Below, in pieces: positions 22,844 to 33,979 of a DNA stretch of 64,000 nucleotides; within the stretch, counting starts at the first letter, position 1; every line of letters starts with the position of its first letter. Source of the stretch: Dromiciops gliroides. Lineage: Eukaryota; Chordata; Mammalia; Microbiotheria; Microbiotheriidae. The position numbers were made by a program, and so were the translations under genes. The DNA is taken from NCBI RefSeq assembly GCF_019393635.1, contig NC_057867.1, forward strand, positions 58,608,492 to 58,672,491, written 5' to 3'. The notes under the pieces were generated by a model that worked only from the letters and a program-made list of their open reading frames with translations, searched no databases and was not told where the DNA came from.

Positions 22844-22872
22844 CCTCCCTCCCTCTCTCCCTCTCTCTCTCT
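22766..22872. repeat. (CT)n / (CCCT)n microsatellite
   Basis: About 105 bp of CT dinucleotides framed by ccct blocks. Open frames of repeated Ser-Leu or Ser-Pro through it are artefacts. Confidence 0.97.
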
Positions 22873-23084
22873 GTATATACACGTACATCTCTTTATGTAT
22901 TTATTTATGTTTTTGTTTGTTTATATGCAGAGATATATACACACATCTATATATGGGAAATTTCATTCACTAGTGATAAAATTACTTCTTGATTCCCCTC
23001 TTCCTCCAAAGTGAAATGATCAGCACCTAAGAATCAGGAAAGCTTTTTTAATTCCAACTCTAAGTATAGTCGGAAGTTTTATAA

Positions 23085-23275
23085 TCTCAAAACATCATGG
23101 CAGAAAGAACACTCAGTTTGGAGGCAGAGGACCTGGGTTCAAATCCAGACTTGGCCATCTACTTGCCTATGTGACCTTGGACAAGTCACTTCATTCCTCT
23201 TGGTATCAGTTTCCTCATCTGTAGGATGAGTGAGTGGGATTAGATGGCCTTTAATCTCCTAATTCTAAATCTGTC
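23085..23275 (+). mobile_element. MIR-type CORE-SINE
   Basis: 'cctgggttcaaatccagact', 'tgtgaccttggacaagtcac', 'tatcagtttcctcatctgta' in order. Confidence 0.85.
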
Positions 23276-23279
23276 ATCA

Positions 23280-24200
23280 GAAGATCCTCTGGCCTGTTAT
23301 CCCTTATTATACTAGCCACTGAATGACTTACCTATGTGAAATAGTTCCATTGAATAATTTCTGAATGTTATAAAGTTGAAGATTACTTCTAAAGTATCAT
23401 CTTAGTGGCTACAATTGCACCTTTGGTCAAATAACCCTTGCCTATCCTTTTAACTATAGTTTTAAATGTGTGGCTTTTGGGGAAGCAGGGATGGTCAGTA
23501 TCCAAGGCATAAACCAAAACTGGGTATTTAATTCATTCTGATTTTCATTTACTTCTTTAGGTACAGTTTCCTCTACTAAAGTCCTTCTATGACGCCTCAC
23601 TGTGTGTGGTCTGGAGATGCAATACATCCTCTGCCAAGTCCCACCAAGCTGAAAAGACTTCAAGCATCATCTGTGGGTAGATTGAAACCTTGGAAGATGG
23701 GTCAACTGACTGATTAAGTTGTAGGTGGTGGGCGATGAAATGGATTGAATACTGGGCCTGGAGTCAGGAAGACTCATCTTCCTGTCATAGGCAATGAATG
23801 GCATCTCGTGGTGTAGAGACTCAGCGAGAAGAAACTGCGTCCATCTGGGCCAGTGAGTTCAGTTACAGAGTTGAGCTGTAGAAACATCAGGATTCCTCTT
23901 TGCTTGACACGTGAGTTGCCTTGGTGACTTGTGTTACCTACGTTGCTGCTTCACTACTGGTGTACTCCACATGTGTGCTGATGCTGCTTTTTGGTTGTAG
24001 GGGAGTGTGCCTCAGGTTCATGGCAGAAGCATGTTTTCATTATTACTTGTATTGTGCTAGCTAATTGTGTCAACTGGCTGACTATTCAAAGGGTAGCTTG
24101 GTGAACTCTAGTTCTAGCTGGATGCACTCAAAGGACCTTGGGCCTGGGGTTGTCATCTTCCAAACTATGAAATTGAATTGGGAGTGGGGTAGCCCAGAAG
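23280..24200. other. Intergenic, nothing recognised
   Basis: Apart from a short MIR-like patch (23735-23780, ggcctggagtcaggaagact) nothing is recognised. Confidence 0.4.
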
Positions 24201-24204
24201 AGGC

Positions 24205-24420
24205 ACTACATTAAAAAATTATTTAGCACTTTCAGGTGAGTAAAGCATTATCTCATTTGATCCTCAAAAAAGCCCTGTTGGGTGGGGGCTATTTTCCCCC
24301 TCATTGTACAGAAAAGGAGAGAAGTGACCTGCCCAAAGTCACACAGCTAGCTAGTATCTGACCTACATCTTACTGACTCTAAGTCTAGCAGTTGTTTTAT
24401 TATGTCTCATGCCATGCTGC
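24205..24420 (-). mobile_element. CORE-SINE (MAR1/MIR-like), reverse
   Basis: 'atctcatttgatcctcaaaa', 'cctgcccaaagtcacacagc', 'cttactgactctaagtctag'. Confidence 0.8.
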
Positions 24421-24989
24421 ACCCCCACTCATGAATTCTAAATGTAAAAGTTTCCATACAAGATTAATTTAGAACTGCTTTGATACTTGGTACTCATGCT
24501 TTTTAGAAGCCACTAAAAACACTCTCATAATATTCTTATAGATATGTGGTTGTAATACCCCACATTGTAATTATAGATATTGAAAGTATATAGATATTGA
24601 AACTATTTAGTTAAGACAGTAAATTTGAAAGGATCCTGGAGTCATATTTTTTTGGGTACTGGGACATTATGAAGTATTTCATCCCCAAATGCAAAATGAT
24701 TTTCAACTGTTTGGGGAGGTGGGGGTGGCGTGGAATGAAAAACCTGACAAATGCCATTTATGTCAGGTTTCTACATCTGCTAAATATTGTCTAGAGATTG
24801 TGGATGGATACCATATTATTAGCCAAAAATGTTTTTCTCTACATTAATCCTTATGTTCAGAATTCTTCCTAAAGAGGCATTTTAGACCTGGGAAAATATT
24901 TAATTTTGATTCAATGGAGCGAGAATTTCCTAAGTACTCGTTACGAGTCATGCATTCACTGTACTATGCCCTAGGGAGGGAAAGAGAGA

Positions 24990-25230
24990 AGAAGGAAGGA
25001 AGGAAGGAAGGAAGGAAGGAAGGAAGGAAGGAAGGAAGGAAGGAAGGAAGGAAGGAAGGAAGGAAGGAAGGAAGGAAGGAAGGAAGGAAGGAAGGAAGGA
25101 AGGAGGGAGGGAGGGAGGGAGGGAGGGAGGGAGGAAGGAGGGAGGGAAGGAGGGAGGAAGGAGGGAGGGAGGAAGGAGGGAAAGAGAGGGGGAAGGAGGG
25201 AAGGAAGGAAGGAGGGAGGAAGGGAAAGGG
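24990..25230. repeat. (GGAA)n passing into (GGAG)n microsatellite
   Basis: About 27 uninterrupted GGAA units (to about 25102), then GGAG-dominated units with GGAA interruptions to about 25230. Strictly polypurine on the + strand. Confidence 0.98.
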
Positions 25231-25531
25231 TCCCTGCCTTCAAGGACCTTACATTTTATACAAGTGTACAAAAATAAGTAAATTAGAATCTTTTTGGTGA
25301 TTTTATCAGTATAGGAAATTCCCTTGTTGAGACAGTCCCTTCAGAGATACAGCTCTGCACCTCTCAGCAACTAACAGTCTTGAAGAGTTGCCTGGGGTCC
25401 CGAAGAAGAGCTTGCCCAGACTCTCAGAACAGGAATGTAACCGAGGAAGGACCTGAAGCCAGGGTTTCCTCACTCACCCCTCCATACTGCGTTCCCAGAC
25501 ACAACCTACTCACAAAAGAACTCACACATTT

Positions 25532-25688
25532 TTTTTTTCTTTTTTTATTTTTTGAGAGGCAATGGGGGTTAAGTGACTTGCCCAGGGTTACACAGCTAGT
25601 AAGTGTCAAGTGTCTGAGGTCAGATTTGAACTAGGGTCCTCCTGAATCCAGGGCCGGTGTTTTATCCACTGTGCCACCTAGCTACCCC
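25532..25688 (-). mobile_element. Marsupial CORE-SINE, copy 12
   Basis: Reverse copy with perfect 15-bp target-site duplication agaactcacacattt at 25517-25531 and 25689-25703. Confidence 0.95.
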
Positions 25689-25839
25689 AGAACTCACACA
25701 TTTCAATTAAATTGCTTTTTATTCAAAAATCTATAAGCGCTTCACACTTCTTCTGAAAGAATGGTATTGAAAAGAGCACCACACAAATAAAATCATAGCT
25801 ATGACCTTGTTAAAAACAAAACAAAACGTTTTTTGAGCA

Positions 25840-26080
25840 CCATCAAACAAGAGTGCTTCATGGTTTAGACACATCATCCCATTGGATCCTCACAACAACC
25901 CTATGAGGTAAGAGTGCTCTTATTTTCCCCGTTTTACAGATGAAGAGACTGAGGCTCAGGGCTATTAAGTGACTTGTCTAGGCTTGCACAGCCAGTAAGT
26001 GTCTGGTGCAGGATTCAGACCCAGATCTTCCCAACTCCAAGTCCAACCCTGTAGCCAGTATTTCAGCCTGCCTCCAAAGC
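25840..26080 (-). mobile_element. MAR1/MIR-like CORE-SINE, reverse
   Basis: 'ccattggatcctcacaacaa' with ccctatgaggt, 'ttttacagatgaagagactg', 'cttgcacagccagtaagtgt'. Confidence 0.85.
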
Positions 26081-26084
26081 ACAC

Positions 26085-27320
26085 TTCTATCTAAGCATAT
26101 TTGATAATTGGCTCCAAACCCAGGAACTTTTCGAAAAATCAGTAGAAAGCAACTTTCCAATAAATTAATACATTTAAATATTTTACACACTTGAGGCAAT
26201 CTTCTCCTGTAATTATCTATGCAACAATCTGCACAATCACTTTTTTGTTGCTCATCATTTTTTAATGTATTCATGGGCCCCTTGGAGATTGCTACCCACC
26301 TACTTGAGAATTTATACTGACAAAAAGGAAATAACAACGATTTTATTTTCTTTTGCTACCAGTAATGTTCCACGGGGAAAGCAGGCTGCTAAACATTTTC
26401 TGTGGGCTGGTAAATATTTAATACTTGTTTACAAGACTGCTTTAAATTTATATATGTCATGCTTTACATGTCTGGACCAGTTCAAAGGCAAAGAGCATTT
26501 TTCATTTGCAGGAATCACTGTGTTTATCCTATTTTTTCCCAAAGGGACAAGTCAATTTTATCTATGACCACACTGGAAGACAGTAGGAAAAGAATCCGGA
26601 AGTGTCTTTTCTGGGTTTGTTACCCCATCTCACTTCCCCTAGCCCCCTGTAAATAATCCCTCTTTCCTTTACAGAGGAAGATTTTTCTTCCCAGAAAAAA
26701 CTGAATAGAAATCGAATCTGTATAAAAGTTGTCCTCTCCGGTTCCCTGTGGCTACTAGCATGCCTCCCTTCTTCCGTAAAATGTCGTCTCTTGCAGCACA
26801 GCCCCCCAAAGATTGCAGCTGCTAGGTGGCCTCTGAGCATTGTTTTGGAGCTCCTGTTAACACCCTTTAAACAGCCACAGAGAAAGATGCCAACAGAACT
26901 GAACTAAAGATAGAGAGATAACAACATTAGCATGTACCCTGTTAGCAATAACACAGGGTCTGGCTTCCAAAGAGGCAGATCCTAGACCCAGTCCACAGCT
27001 TTGCTCTCTAGAAAACAATGTGTGATGACAGGGTATGTATTTTATATTAAGGAAACAGACGATTTATTTAGAAATGCACTTGCTTCCCAGCAGTTATTCT
27101 GGGCAAGGTAAGGAAGACAGGGCTTGGTGTGGCAATTAAGAACCTCCTGCATCTATTTCTATTTTTTCTCTTTTTCTCCCTAGCAGCTTTGCTTGAGCCA
27201 AATGCTGCCTTCCCTGCTTAGCCTGCCCAGTACAACTGCTAGAAACACGGGCATTGCAAAGTAAGCATTCTGGATACATATGGGTAATAAAGGCCAGTTT
27301 GTTTTCAAAGCCTGCAGTAG
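26085..27320. other. Intergenic, nothing recognised
   Basis: No recognisable gene, RNA or repeat. Frames up to 119 codons here overlap repeats or lack any support. Confidence 0.4.
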
Positions 27321-27324
27321 TAAA

Positions 27325-27475
27325 TGAGAGGCTGCCCAGTATAGAGGGTAGCAGACTGGCTTGAGAGTAGAGTAGAAAGATCTGGGTTCAAGACTTGCCC
27401 TTGACCCACTATATTCCCCCAAGCTATGGGACCCTGTGCAAGTCACTTGGCCCCTCAGATTACCTGACTAGAAAT
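27325..27475 (+). mobile_element. MIR fragment
   Basis: 'agatctgggttcaagacttg', 'gggaccctgtgcaagtcact', 'ggcccctcagattacctgac' follow MIR order. Confidence 0.6.
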
Positions 27476-27479
27476 GATA

Positions 27480-28480
27480 GATGGCTTCTTGATCTACATG
27501 GAAGGATGTCCCCACCCTGCTGAAATCACAGATCTGGACCAAGATGATAATAATGAGAACAACAACAACAAACAGTAATCATAAACCCAAGCACATAACT
27601 ATAAATACCCTATATACCTGAATATGGGAGAACAGCTTTATTTTTAAATTGCCTCTTTGAATGACAGGCATATTCCAAGTATGTTCTGATCAAGAATACA
27701 GCAGAATGAATGGCACATCCCCAAAGACCTTATCCACGGCTACCATGCTTTAGACTCTTAATGGAGTCAGCCTGTATGCTCATGTGCTTGTGGATTCGTG
27801 TGTCGGCTTAAGATATGACTTTCACAAAATGTATAGGGGAAAAAATCAGTGTGGGCCACCTAGAAAACAACTTACAATGTTTTTGGCATGAAGAAAGCCC
27901 AAGAAGCAGAGGGGCTGGAGAAGGGTGAGTAAGAAGGCATTGTTGTGGGGAGGATGTAGTTGAAATGCACAGAAAGGAACCTTGGAAACTTTACAGCCCT
28001 AAAAGCTTTCATTGCAAATTCATTACCATAAGAGCCAAGTTTTTGCAATTTGCTAAGTTAATGGCATGCAAATAGTCACCCCTACCTCAACCCTCCCAGA
28101 ATGCACCTTGTTGTTTTGCAGGCTTGGGTTTCTTGGGATCTTCCCGTGAAGTGGAGAAGGGGAGGGAGGAGGTGGCAACTGTTGGATTCGAGGCAGCTCT
28201 GCTCCAGGATTAGACTGCAGGGAAACAACTTGGGGACATTCAGTAACCCCCACACACACTACACACACACAAACACACACACTCCCTGTCTAAGTTATCA
28301 GAAGGCAATTGTGTCTCTAGGACCAAGGGAATGTGGAGAGGGGCACTGGTGGAGGTAGCACTCAATGGACCTGGACTGCCCCTCCAGTTACCCAATGTCT
28401 GCTCCTTTCTTGTGTCCCGAAAACCGCGGGGGCCCCCCCCCCTCCCCCGCACCCTGGGGAAGCTTATGGAGCCCTTCTCT
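27480..28480. other. Intergenic with (CA)n
   Basis: Nothing coding recognised. A short imperfect (CA)n lies at 28246-28281 and a C-homopolymer run at 28432-28443. Confidence 0.5.
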
Positions 28481-28494
28481 GAAACAAGTATTTA

Positions 28495-28580
28495 AATGCA
28501 GAAAAACAAATACAGGGGATTACAAAAGAAACCAATTATACCAGATTGTAGCTATCAAAATATTTTGTCCCCAAATTCAC
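28495..28580 (-). mobile_element. hAT-like MITE, copy C (fragment)
   Basis: 'gggattacaaaagaaaccaa' then 'tgtagctatcaaaatatttt' matches the central part of copies A and B. Confidence 0.5.
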
Positions 28581-28784
28581 TCCTTCTTGTACCCACCGAA
28601 CCCTAACCCTGACACCCCCTTCCTTTTTGATTTGTGAAATCGCAACAACAAGCACAAACTCTCCCCTGAAGAGAAAATGGAGAGGAGAAGGAATAAAAGC
28701 ATCTTCCAGGAAGCCCAGGCAAAGTTGCTAAGGAAAGGGGAAAAAATGCAAATCGGGAGGGGGAGCTCGAATCCCCCTGCTACT

Positions 28785-29035
28785 TAGCACACAGAGTCCT
28801 GGCCTTGAAGGCAGGAAAACCTGGATTCAAGTTTCCTCTCTGTAGTTTACCAGCTGTTTGGACCTTAGTCTCCTCTTCTCCAGCCAGGGATGATAATCCC
28901 TGCTGTGTGGCTCTGAACAAACCACTTAATCTCACTTGGCCTCAGTTTTCTCACCTACAAAATGGGGATATGAATCCCTGTAGTTCTTACCTAGTAGGCT
29001 TCCAGGGAGATAAGCTTTTCAAAGTATTTTGAAGA
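28785..29035 (+). mobile_element. MIR-type CORE-SINE
   Basis: 'ggaaaacctggattcaagtt', 'taatctcacttggcctcagt' with tttctcacctacaaaatgggga. It has a small internal insertion or duplication near 28870-28910. Confidence 0.7.
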
Positions 29036-29039
29036 TTTG

Positions 29040-29655
29040 AACAGACTAAATAAATCTCAGGCCATTTATTAGTGCTATTTGCTACGAGCACTTCCATCCT
29101 TCCTACTGTAGAATAACAGGGTTTTTGAGTGAGGGGGGATTCTCACATTTTCTGGCCCTGTAGTCTTTCTTGGTAGATCTAAGAAGCTGGTGGTGGAGGT
29201 AGACCGAATAGCTTCAGCTCAGGATTTGAAGAAAAGGGTTATAGTATCCTTGTAGGGGGAGTGGGGAAGGGAAGAAGAGGAGAAGAGGGAGGGAGAGTGG
29301 GCGGGCACTGTGACAGTCACAAATGTCATCCATCCCACCCCCTTTAATGAAAGGACCATTTCGTAATGGACCTTCTTAGGCACACCTCAGAATCCCTTTT
29401 CTTTATGGTGTGATAGAGGAATAAGTTATCATAACTTGATTCCCTACAGGATTTTTCCCCCTGATAATAACTAGCTCATCCAAGTAAACTAATCTGGACA
29501 TCTGGTCCCCAGCAAATCATCTGCAGGCTCTTCCTGACTTCTTTCCTGACCTTTGCCTTCTTACATCCTTAGTCTTCTTCTTAGCAGTTGGCTTATTTAT
29601 CTATTTGTGATTACAAATAAAATGTCCTGGTGCAGAAGTATTAAAAAGCTAGGGG
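29040..29655. other. Intergenic, nothing recognised
   Basis: Purine-rich at 29250-29300 (gggaagaggagaag type). No gene or clear repeat. Confidence 0.4.
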
Positions 29656-29659
29656 GCAT

Positions 29660-29780
29660 GGGGACAGCTAGGTGGCACAGTGGATAGAATCAGAAGGACC
29701 TGAGTTAAAATGCAGCCTCAGACACTTACTAGCTGTGTGACCCTGGGCAAGTCACTTAGCCCCAATTGCCTCCAAAAAAA
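29660..29780 (+). mobile_element. Marsupial CORE-SINE, copy 13, internally deleted
   Basis: Head ggggacagctaggtggcaca, then directly 'agaatcagaaggacctgagt': the segment gagcaccggccctgg is missing and the CORE is shortened (no duplicated acttgacactt). Ends ccccaattgcctcc plus A-tail. Confidence 0.9.
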
Positions 29781-29869
29781 GTCAGAAGGCTGCCATTTCT
29801 GCATTCTCTTTCCTCTCAGGTCACAGCAGTAAAAATAGAGCATTAGAGCCAGAACTAGAACAGTACCTG

Positions 29870-30000
29870 GAGAAATATCTCATTTTATAGAGAAGGAACC
29901 TGAGGCCTAGACAAGGCATGGTAGTTGACCAAGGCCATACAATGTGTCTGTGGCAGTGTCAGGCTTTTAGCTCAGGGACCATTCCCAGGAAATTCCAGAC
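29870..30000 (-). mobile_element. Diverged CORE-SINE fragment
   Basis: 'gagaaggaacctgaggccta' followed by 'ttgaccaaggccatacaatg' resembles the reverse CORE pattern. Confidence 0.5.
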
Positions 30001-30079
30001 TAGTGGGGAAATAAAAAAAATGGATGAGCCAGTCATTAGCACCATATCATAAATTAGTTCAACGTGCTAACACCAGACC

Positions 30080-31210
30080 AGACCAGTCAGTCAGCTAGCC
30101 TTTATTAAGGACCTCCTATGTGCCAGGCACTGCTAAATGCTAGGAATACCAAAAAAGGGCAAAACACAATCCCTGTGGGCAAGGAGCTCACAGTCTAAAA
30201 GAAGAGACAGCACTCAAACAGCTTTGTATAAACCTGCTATATACGGGGTAGGCTGGAGATGATCCCAGAGGAAGGCACTGTGATCAAGGAGAACTGGGAG
30301 AGAATTCTTAGAGAAGGTGTTTGAATGAAGCTCAAAAAGCTAGGAGGCAGAGGGGCAGCTAGGTGGCGCAGTGGATGGAGCACCGGCCCTGGAGTCAGGT
30401 GTACCTGAGTTCAAATCCGGCCTCAGACATTTAACACTTGCTAGCTGTGTGACCCTGGGCAAGTCACTTAACCCCAATTGCCTCACTAAAAATTAAAAAA
30501 AAAAAAGCTAGGAGGCAGAGGTGAGGAAGGAGCGAGTTCCAGGCATGGGAAAGAGCCAGTGAAAATGATCTGGAGTTGAGAGAAGTGTGTCTTGTGTTCA
30601 AACAAGGGGGCCAGTGACACTGGATCAAAGGGTGTGGGGGTCAGGAGAGAATGACACAGTCAGACTTGTACGTCAGGAAGGTTAACTTGACTATTGAATG
30701 GAGGATGCGATGGAATGGAAAGAGACATCTTAGACCAACCAGTAGGCTGTTTGGAATAGTCCAGTGCTAAGGATCTGAACTAGGATGGTGGCAGTGTTAG
30801 AGGGCAACAGGGGAGTGTACAAGAGGCGCTCTGAAGGTAAAAATACAAGTTTGGGCAAAACAGATTAGATGTGAGGGGTGAGAGAGAACGAGGAATCGGA
30901 TTCCTCCTAGGTTTGGAGTCTGGCTGACTGAGAGGGTGATGGTACCCTAGACAGTGATAGGGAAGTTTGGAAGGGGAGGGTTTTGGGGGAAGAGGAAATG
31001 AGTTCAACTGGGGACATGTTAAGTTTAGGATGTCTAGGAGACATCCAGTTGACAAATTGGCATTTGGAGATTGGAGACTTGAGGTCAGCAGAGAGATCAG
31101 AGCTGCACAAATCTGAGAATTATCTTTCTAGAGGTGATCAATGAATCCATGGGAACTGTGTGGAGAGAGAAGAGGGGCCAGGACAGAGCCAAGACCAGAC
31201 CAGAGCACAC
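30080..31210 (+). mobile_element. Long unclassified interspersed repeat, best copy
   Basis: About 980 bp excluding the SINE inside it. Landmarks in order: 'cctttattaaggacctccta', 'ggagctcacagtctaaaaga', 'gaggaaggagcgagttccag', 'ggccagtgacactggatcaa', 'gactattgaatggaggatgc', 'ggatggtggcagtgttagag', 'gacatgttaagtttaggatg', 'aatccatgggaactgtgtgg'. Parts recur at 1975, 5160, 14585, 54070-56240 and 56700. I know this as a common marsupial/mammalian repeat but cannot name its class with confidence. No ORF of its own. Confidence 0.7.
30353..30501 (+). mobile_element. Marsupial CORE-SINE, copy 14
   Basis: Full copy in the long repeat, with a perfect 19-bp target-site duplication aaaaagctaggaggcagag at 30334-30352 and 30502-30520, the longest in the window. 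Subtype ccccaattgcctcact. Confidence 0.96.
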
Positions 31211-31429
31211 TCCACCTCCCCATTGTTTTCTTCTTTATTGGTTTTTCAAACTTTAAGTGACACCCCCTCCCCCCAACACACACATATACACACTCATACA
31301 CTTGTTTTGCTGGTTTGCCCTTCCTGTGTGTGTGTGGAGGGGGAAGAGACCCTCCTGCCCTCCTGCCACCCTGACCTGCTTTCTAGGAAGCAGCTCTTAT
31401 AAGAAGTGATGACTTTGAGCTTTTTCTAG

Positions 31430-31740
31430 GCAATGTTACAAAGGGAAAGCCCTGAATTTGAATCCTGGCTCTGCCTTTTTTCTAGCTGTGTGCCCTTGGG
31501 CAGGTGTCTTCTGAAATAATAACTGGGTGCTGAACAGTTTTGCAGAACTGTCTTTTGAGCCTCCTCACAGCTCTGGGAGGTAAGTTATAATTGGGATTAT
31601 TCCCATTTCACATCTATGGCAACTGAAGTTCAGAAGTGACTTGGCCTGGATTATACAGCTAATAAATGGCAGAGGTGGGATTTGAACTCAAATTTTCTTA
31701 TCTTTAAGTCCAGCAGTAGATGAATTCTGCCATACTGCCT
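31430..31740 (-). mobile_element. CORE-SINE relics
   Basis: 31440-31510 has MIR-like 'gaatttgaatcctggctctg' in sense. 31515-31740 is the reverse pattern ('gcctcctcacagctctggga', 'ttcccatttcacatctatgg', 'gatttgaactcaaattttct'). Confidence 0.65.
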
Positions 31741-31959
31741 CTGTAAAATGATGGAATTGGACTCATACCAGACTTAAAGCCTCTGAGCCTTCCTTCTGGC
31801 CCTCCCTGGGAACCTGGGTTGGATGTGAGGAAGTTGTGTTCCACATAGGAGCAGCTGGGACAGGTGGGCCTAATCCCCCAGCAATCCCTACAGACCACCT
31901 CCTCCAGTGCTGGCCATGCAATCCACCCGTAGCTCCTCTTCAGAGGCCTTAGAGACACA

Positions 31960-32150
31960 CCAAGTGACTAGAGAACTGCCTCTGGAGTCAGAGAACTTGG
32001 GTTAAAATCTCACCTCTGAGGCTTACTGCTTATATAACCTTGCACAAGTCATTTGACCTCACTGTGCCTCAGTTTACTATTTGTAAAATGAGGGAGTTGA
32101 ACTAGATGGCTTCTGAAGTCCCTTCCAGTTCTAGATCTAGGACCCCCTTT
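31960..32150 (+). mobile_element. MIR-type CORE-SINE
   Basis: 'aacttgggttaaaatctcac', 'taaccttgcacaagtcattt', 'tgcctcagtttactatttgt', 'tcccttccagttctagatct'. Confidence 0.8.
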
Positions 32151-32154
32151 TCAG

Positions 32155-33775
32155 GGCCACTGCATCTAATGGCCCTGACTCTGTGGTCGTCCAGATTCAG
32201 GAAATCACAAGGCTCCTGGTATCCCATCTGCATTGGGTTCTAGAAACTGGAAGACTAAAGAGTAAGCAAATACACTCCTGACCTAGGAGGGGTGGGGGGC
32301 AATCATTTAGTCTCTGATCCTAGTTTTTATTGGGTTCAGCAAGATGGAGGCAATGAACACCTATGCTCTGGTTAACAGAGAAATTGTTTTATTATTTCAG
32401 CCTCAGGTTGGTCAATTATTTCATCCTTCTTTATCCTTTTCTTCCCCTTTAAAAACTCATCTCTCTCTCTCTCTCCTCTCTCTCTCCTCTCTCTCTCCCC
32501 TCTCTCTCTTTCCTCCCTCCCTCCCCCCCCCTCTCTCTAATTGGTGCCTAGCAGCAAGAGCAGTAATGAAACTTATTTCAAATAGACGTTTTATTTTATG
32601 CTGAAGGTTTTCTTTTGAAATGCCTGTATAACTGCAGTGCTGGCTTCAGGAGCAGAACCTACAAACATTGTGAAAAATATCGAATACATTTTCAGGGGGA
32701 GCTGGCCAACGTTTAGGAGAAGACATTTTCCCATAACACCTTGTCATCCCTACTGGCTACATCCTCAAATGGAAACCACTGTCCTTTCTTTGTCTGGCCC
32801 CTTCTGCCCCCTAGCTCCAGGCTCCTTCCCATAGTCACTCTTGAAAAAAATTATTCATATATATATATATGTTAAGTTATTAATTACAATACAGAAAAAA
32901 GACTGAGTTCTTAGGTAACAGCTTAATAAATAATTTTGAATTCATTCATTCATAGGAATTGCATCCTTGCTTGTCTGTGGATAAAGTCAGCAAAACCTAG
33001 GTCAAAATCCCAGTTTTGTGTCTTCTGGCACAGAGTAGGCACTTCATATACGATTATTGGTTTGATTGATTACATGGCCTGGGCCATGCTACTTAATCTC
33101 TTAGCCCAAGTTTTCTTGTTTGTACAAGAGGGGAGAATGACAGAGTATTTATTTATCCCCACAGCCTTTACTTGGTGAACTTCAGGGTCCCCTGTGCATG
33201 TCAGTAGGCTGTCGGTTGTTGTTTGACAGAACCTGGAATTCCATTGCTGTAGGGAGAGCTGGGAGCAAGGAACTACAGGGTAGCAGCTTCTCAGAAATCT
33301 TGGGGAGTCTCAAAGGGCCCAGGACACTGAGAAATCCAGTGGTTGTGGGTGCAGAGAGGGAGGGAAGCAGGCCACACCCCCATTCTCTTGGAGAGTCAGG
33401 ACTTGAACCCAGCTCTTCTTGACTCAGAGGCAGACTCTGGCTACTAAGCCAAGCTCCCTTGGCCATGTTACTAATGATTGTGATTGTAATTATGGTTATG
33501 ATTATTGAAAACTTTTACTCAACTTGGCGTCTCAGAGGTTATTCATATGAAAAAAGAGACGAGGGAAAACAAGTGGTGGTTGTTGTTAAAGGGCAAATAA
33601 TGGTTTCTCCCCTCTCCATGCTCTATTGCTTAATGAAGCTTTCCCATAGTGTCAGGAGTATGCACATTTCATCTTTGAACTTAGAACATATTTAGGAGTA
33701 CTTGTTTTTCCAGTCTGGTGAGAGTGATAGAACGAGAACCTCTTCTAACATGCTTTCGATTGGCTTATTTATTGA
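32155..33775. other. Intergenic with (CT)n
   Basis: (CT)n/(CCCT) tract at 32459-32538 and a short (TA)n at 32857-32871. A MIR-like fragment sits at about 33385-33450. No gene recognised. Confidence 0.5.
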
Positions 33776-33779
33776 GGGT

Positions 33780-33975
33780 CAGCCCAGTAATTTCACCAAT
33801 GTGGAGGACTTCCAGTGTGAAAAGTCCCTCCACTGGTATAGATCATTGACTCTTTTGCAATTTATAATTGGGCACTGAAAAGCTATTAACTTGCCTATGG
33901 TCTCCCAGCTAGTATGTGTAAGAAGCAGTTGTTGAACCCCAGCCTTCTGTATTCCAAGACCACCTCCTATCCAGT
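33780..33975 (-). mobile_element. Old SINE/repeat relic, same family as 18770
   Basis: 'acttccagtgtgaaaagtcc' then 'tcccagctagtatgtgtaag', matching 18770-18960 in order. Confidence 0.55.
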
Positions 33976-33979
33976 GCGT

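Noticed and set aside
22660..23014. Ser/Leu-rich frames of 100-110 codons
   Set aside because: They run through a (CT)n microsatellite and a SINE.
24914..25300. Frames of poly-KEGR and its antisense PSFLPSF type in the (GGAA)n tract
   Set aside because: Microsatellite translations.
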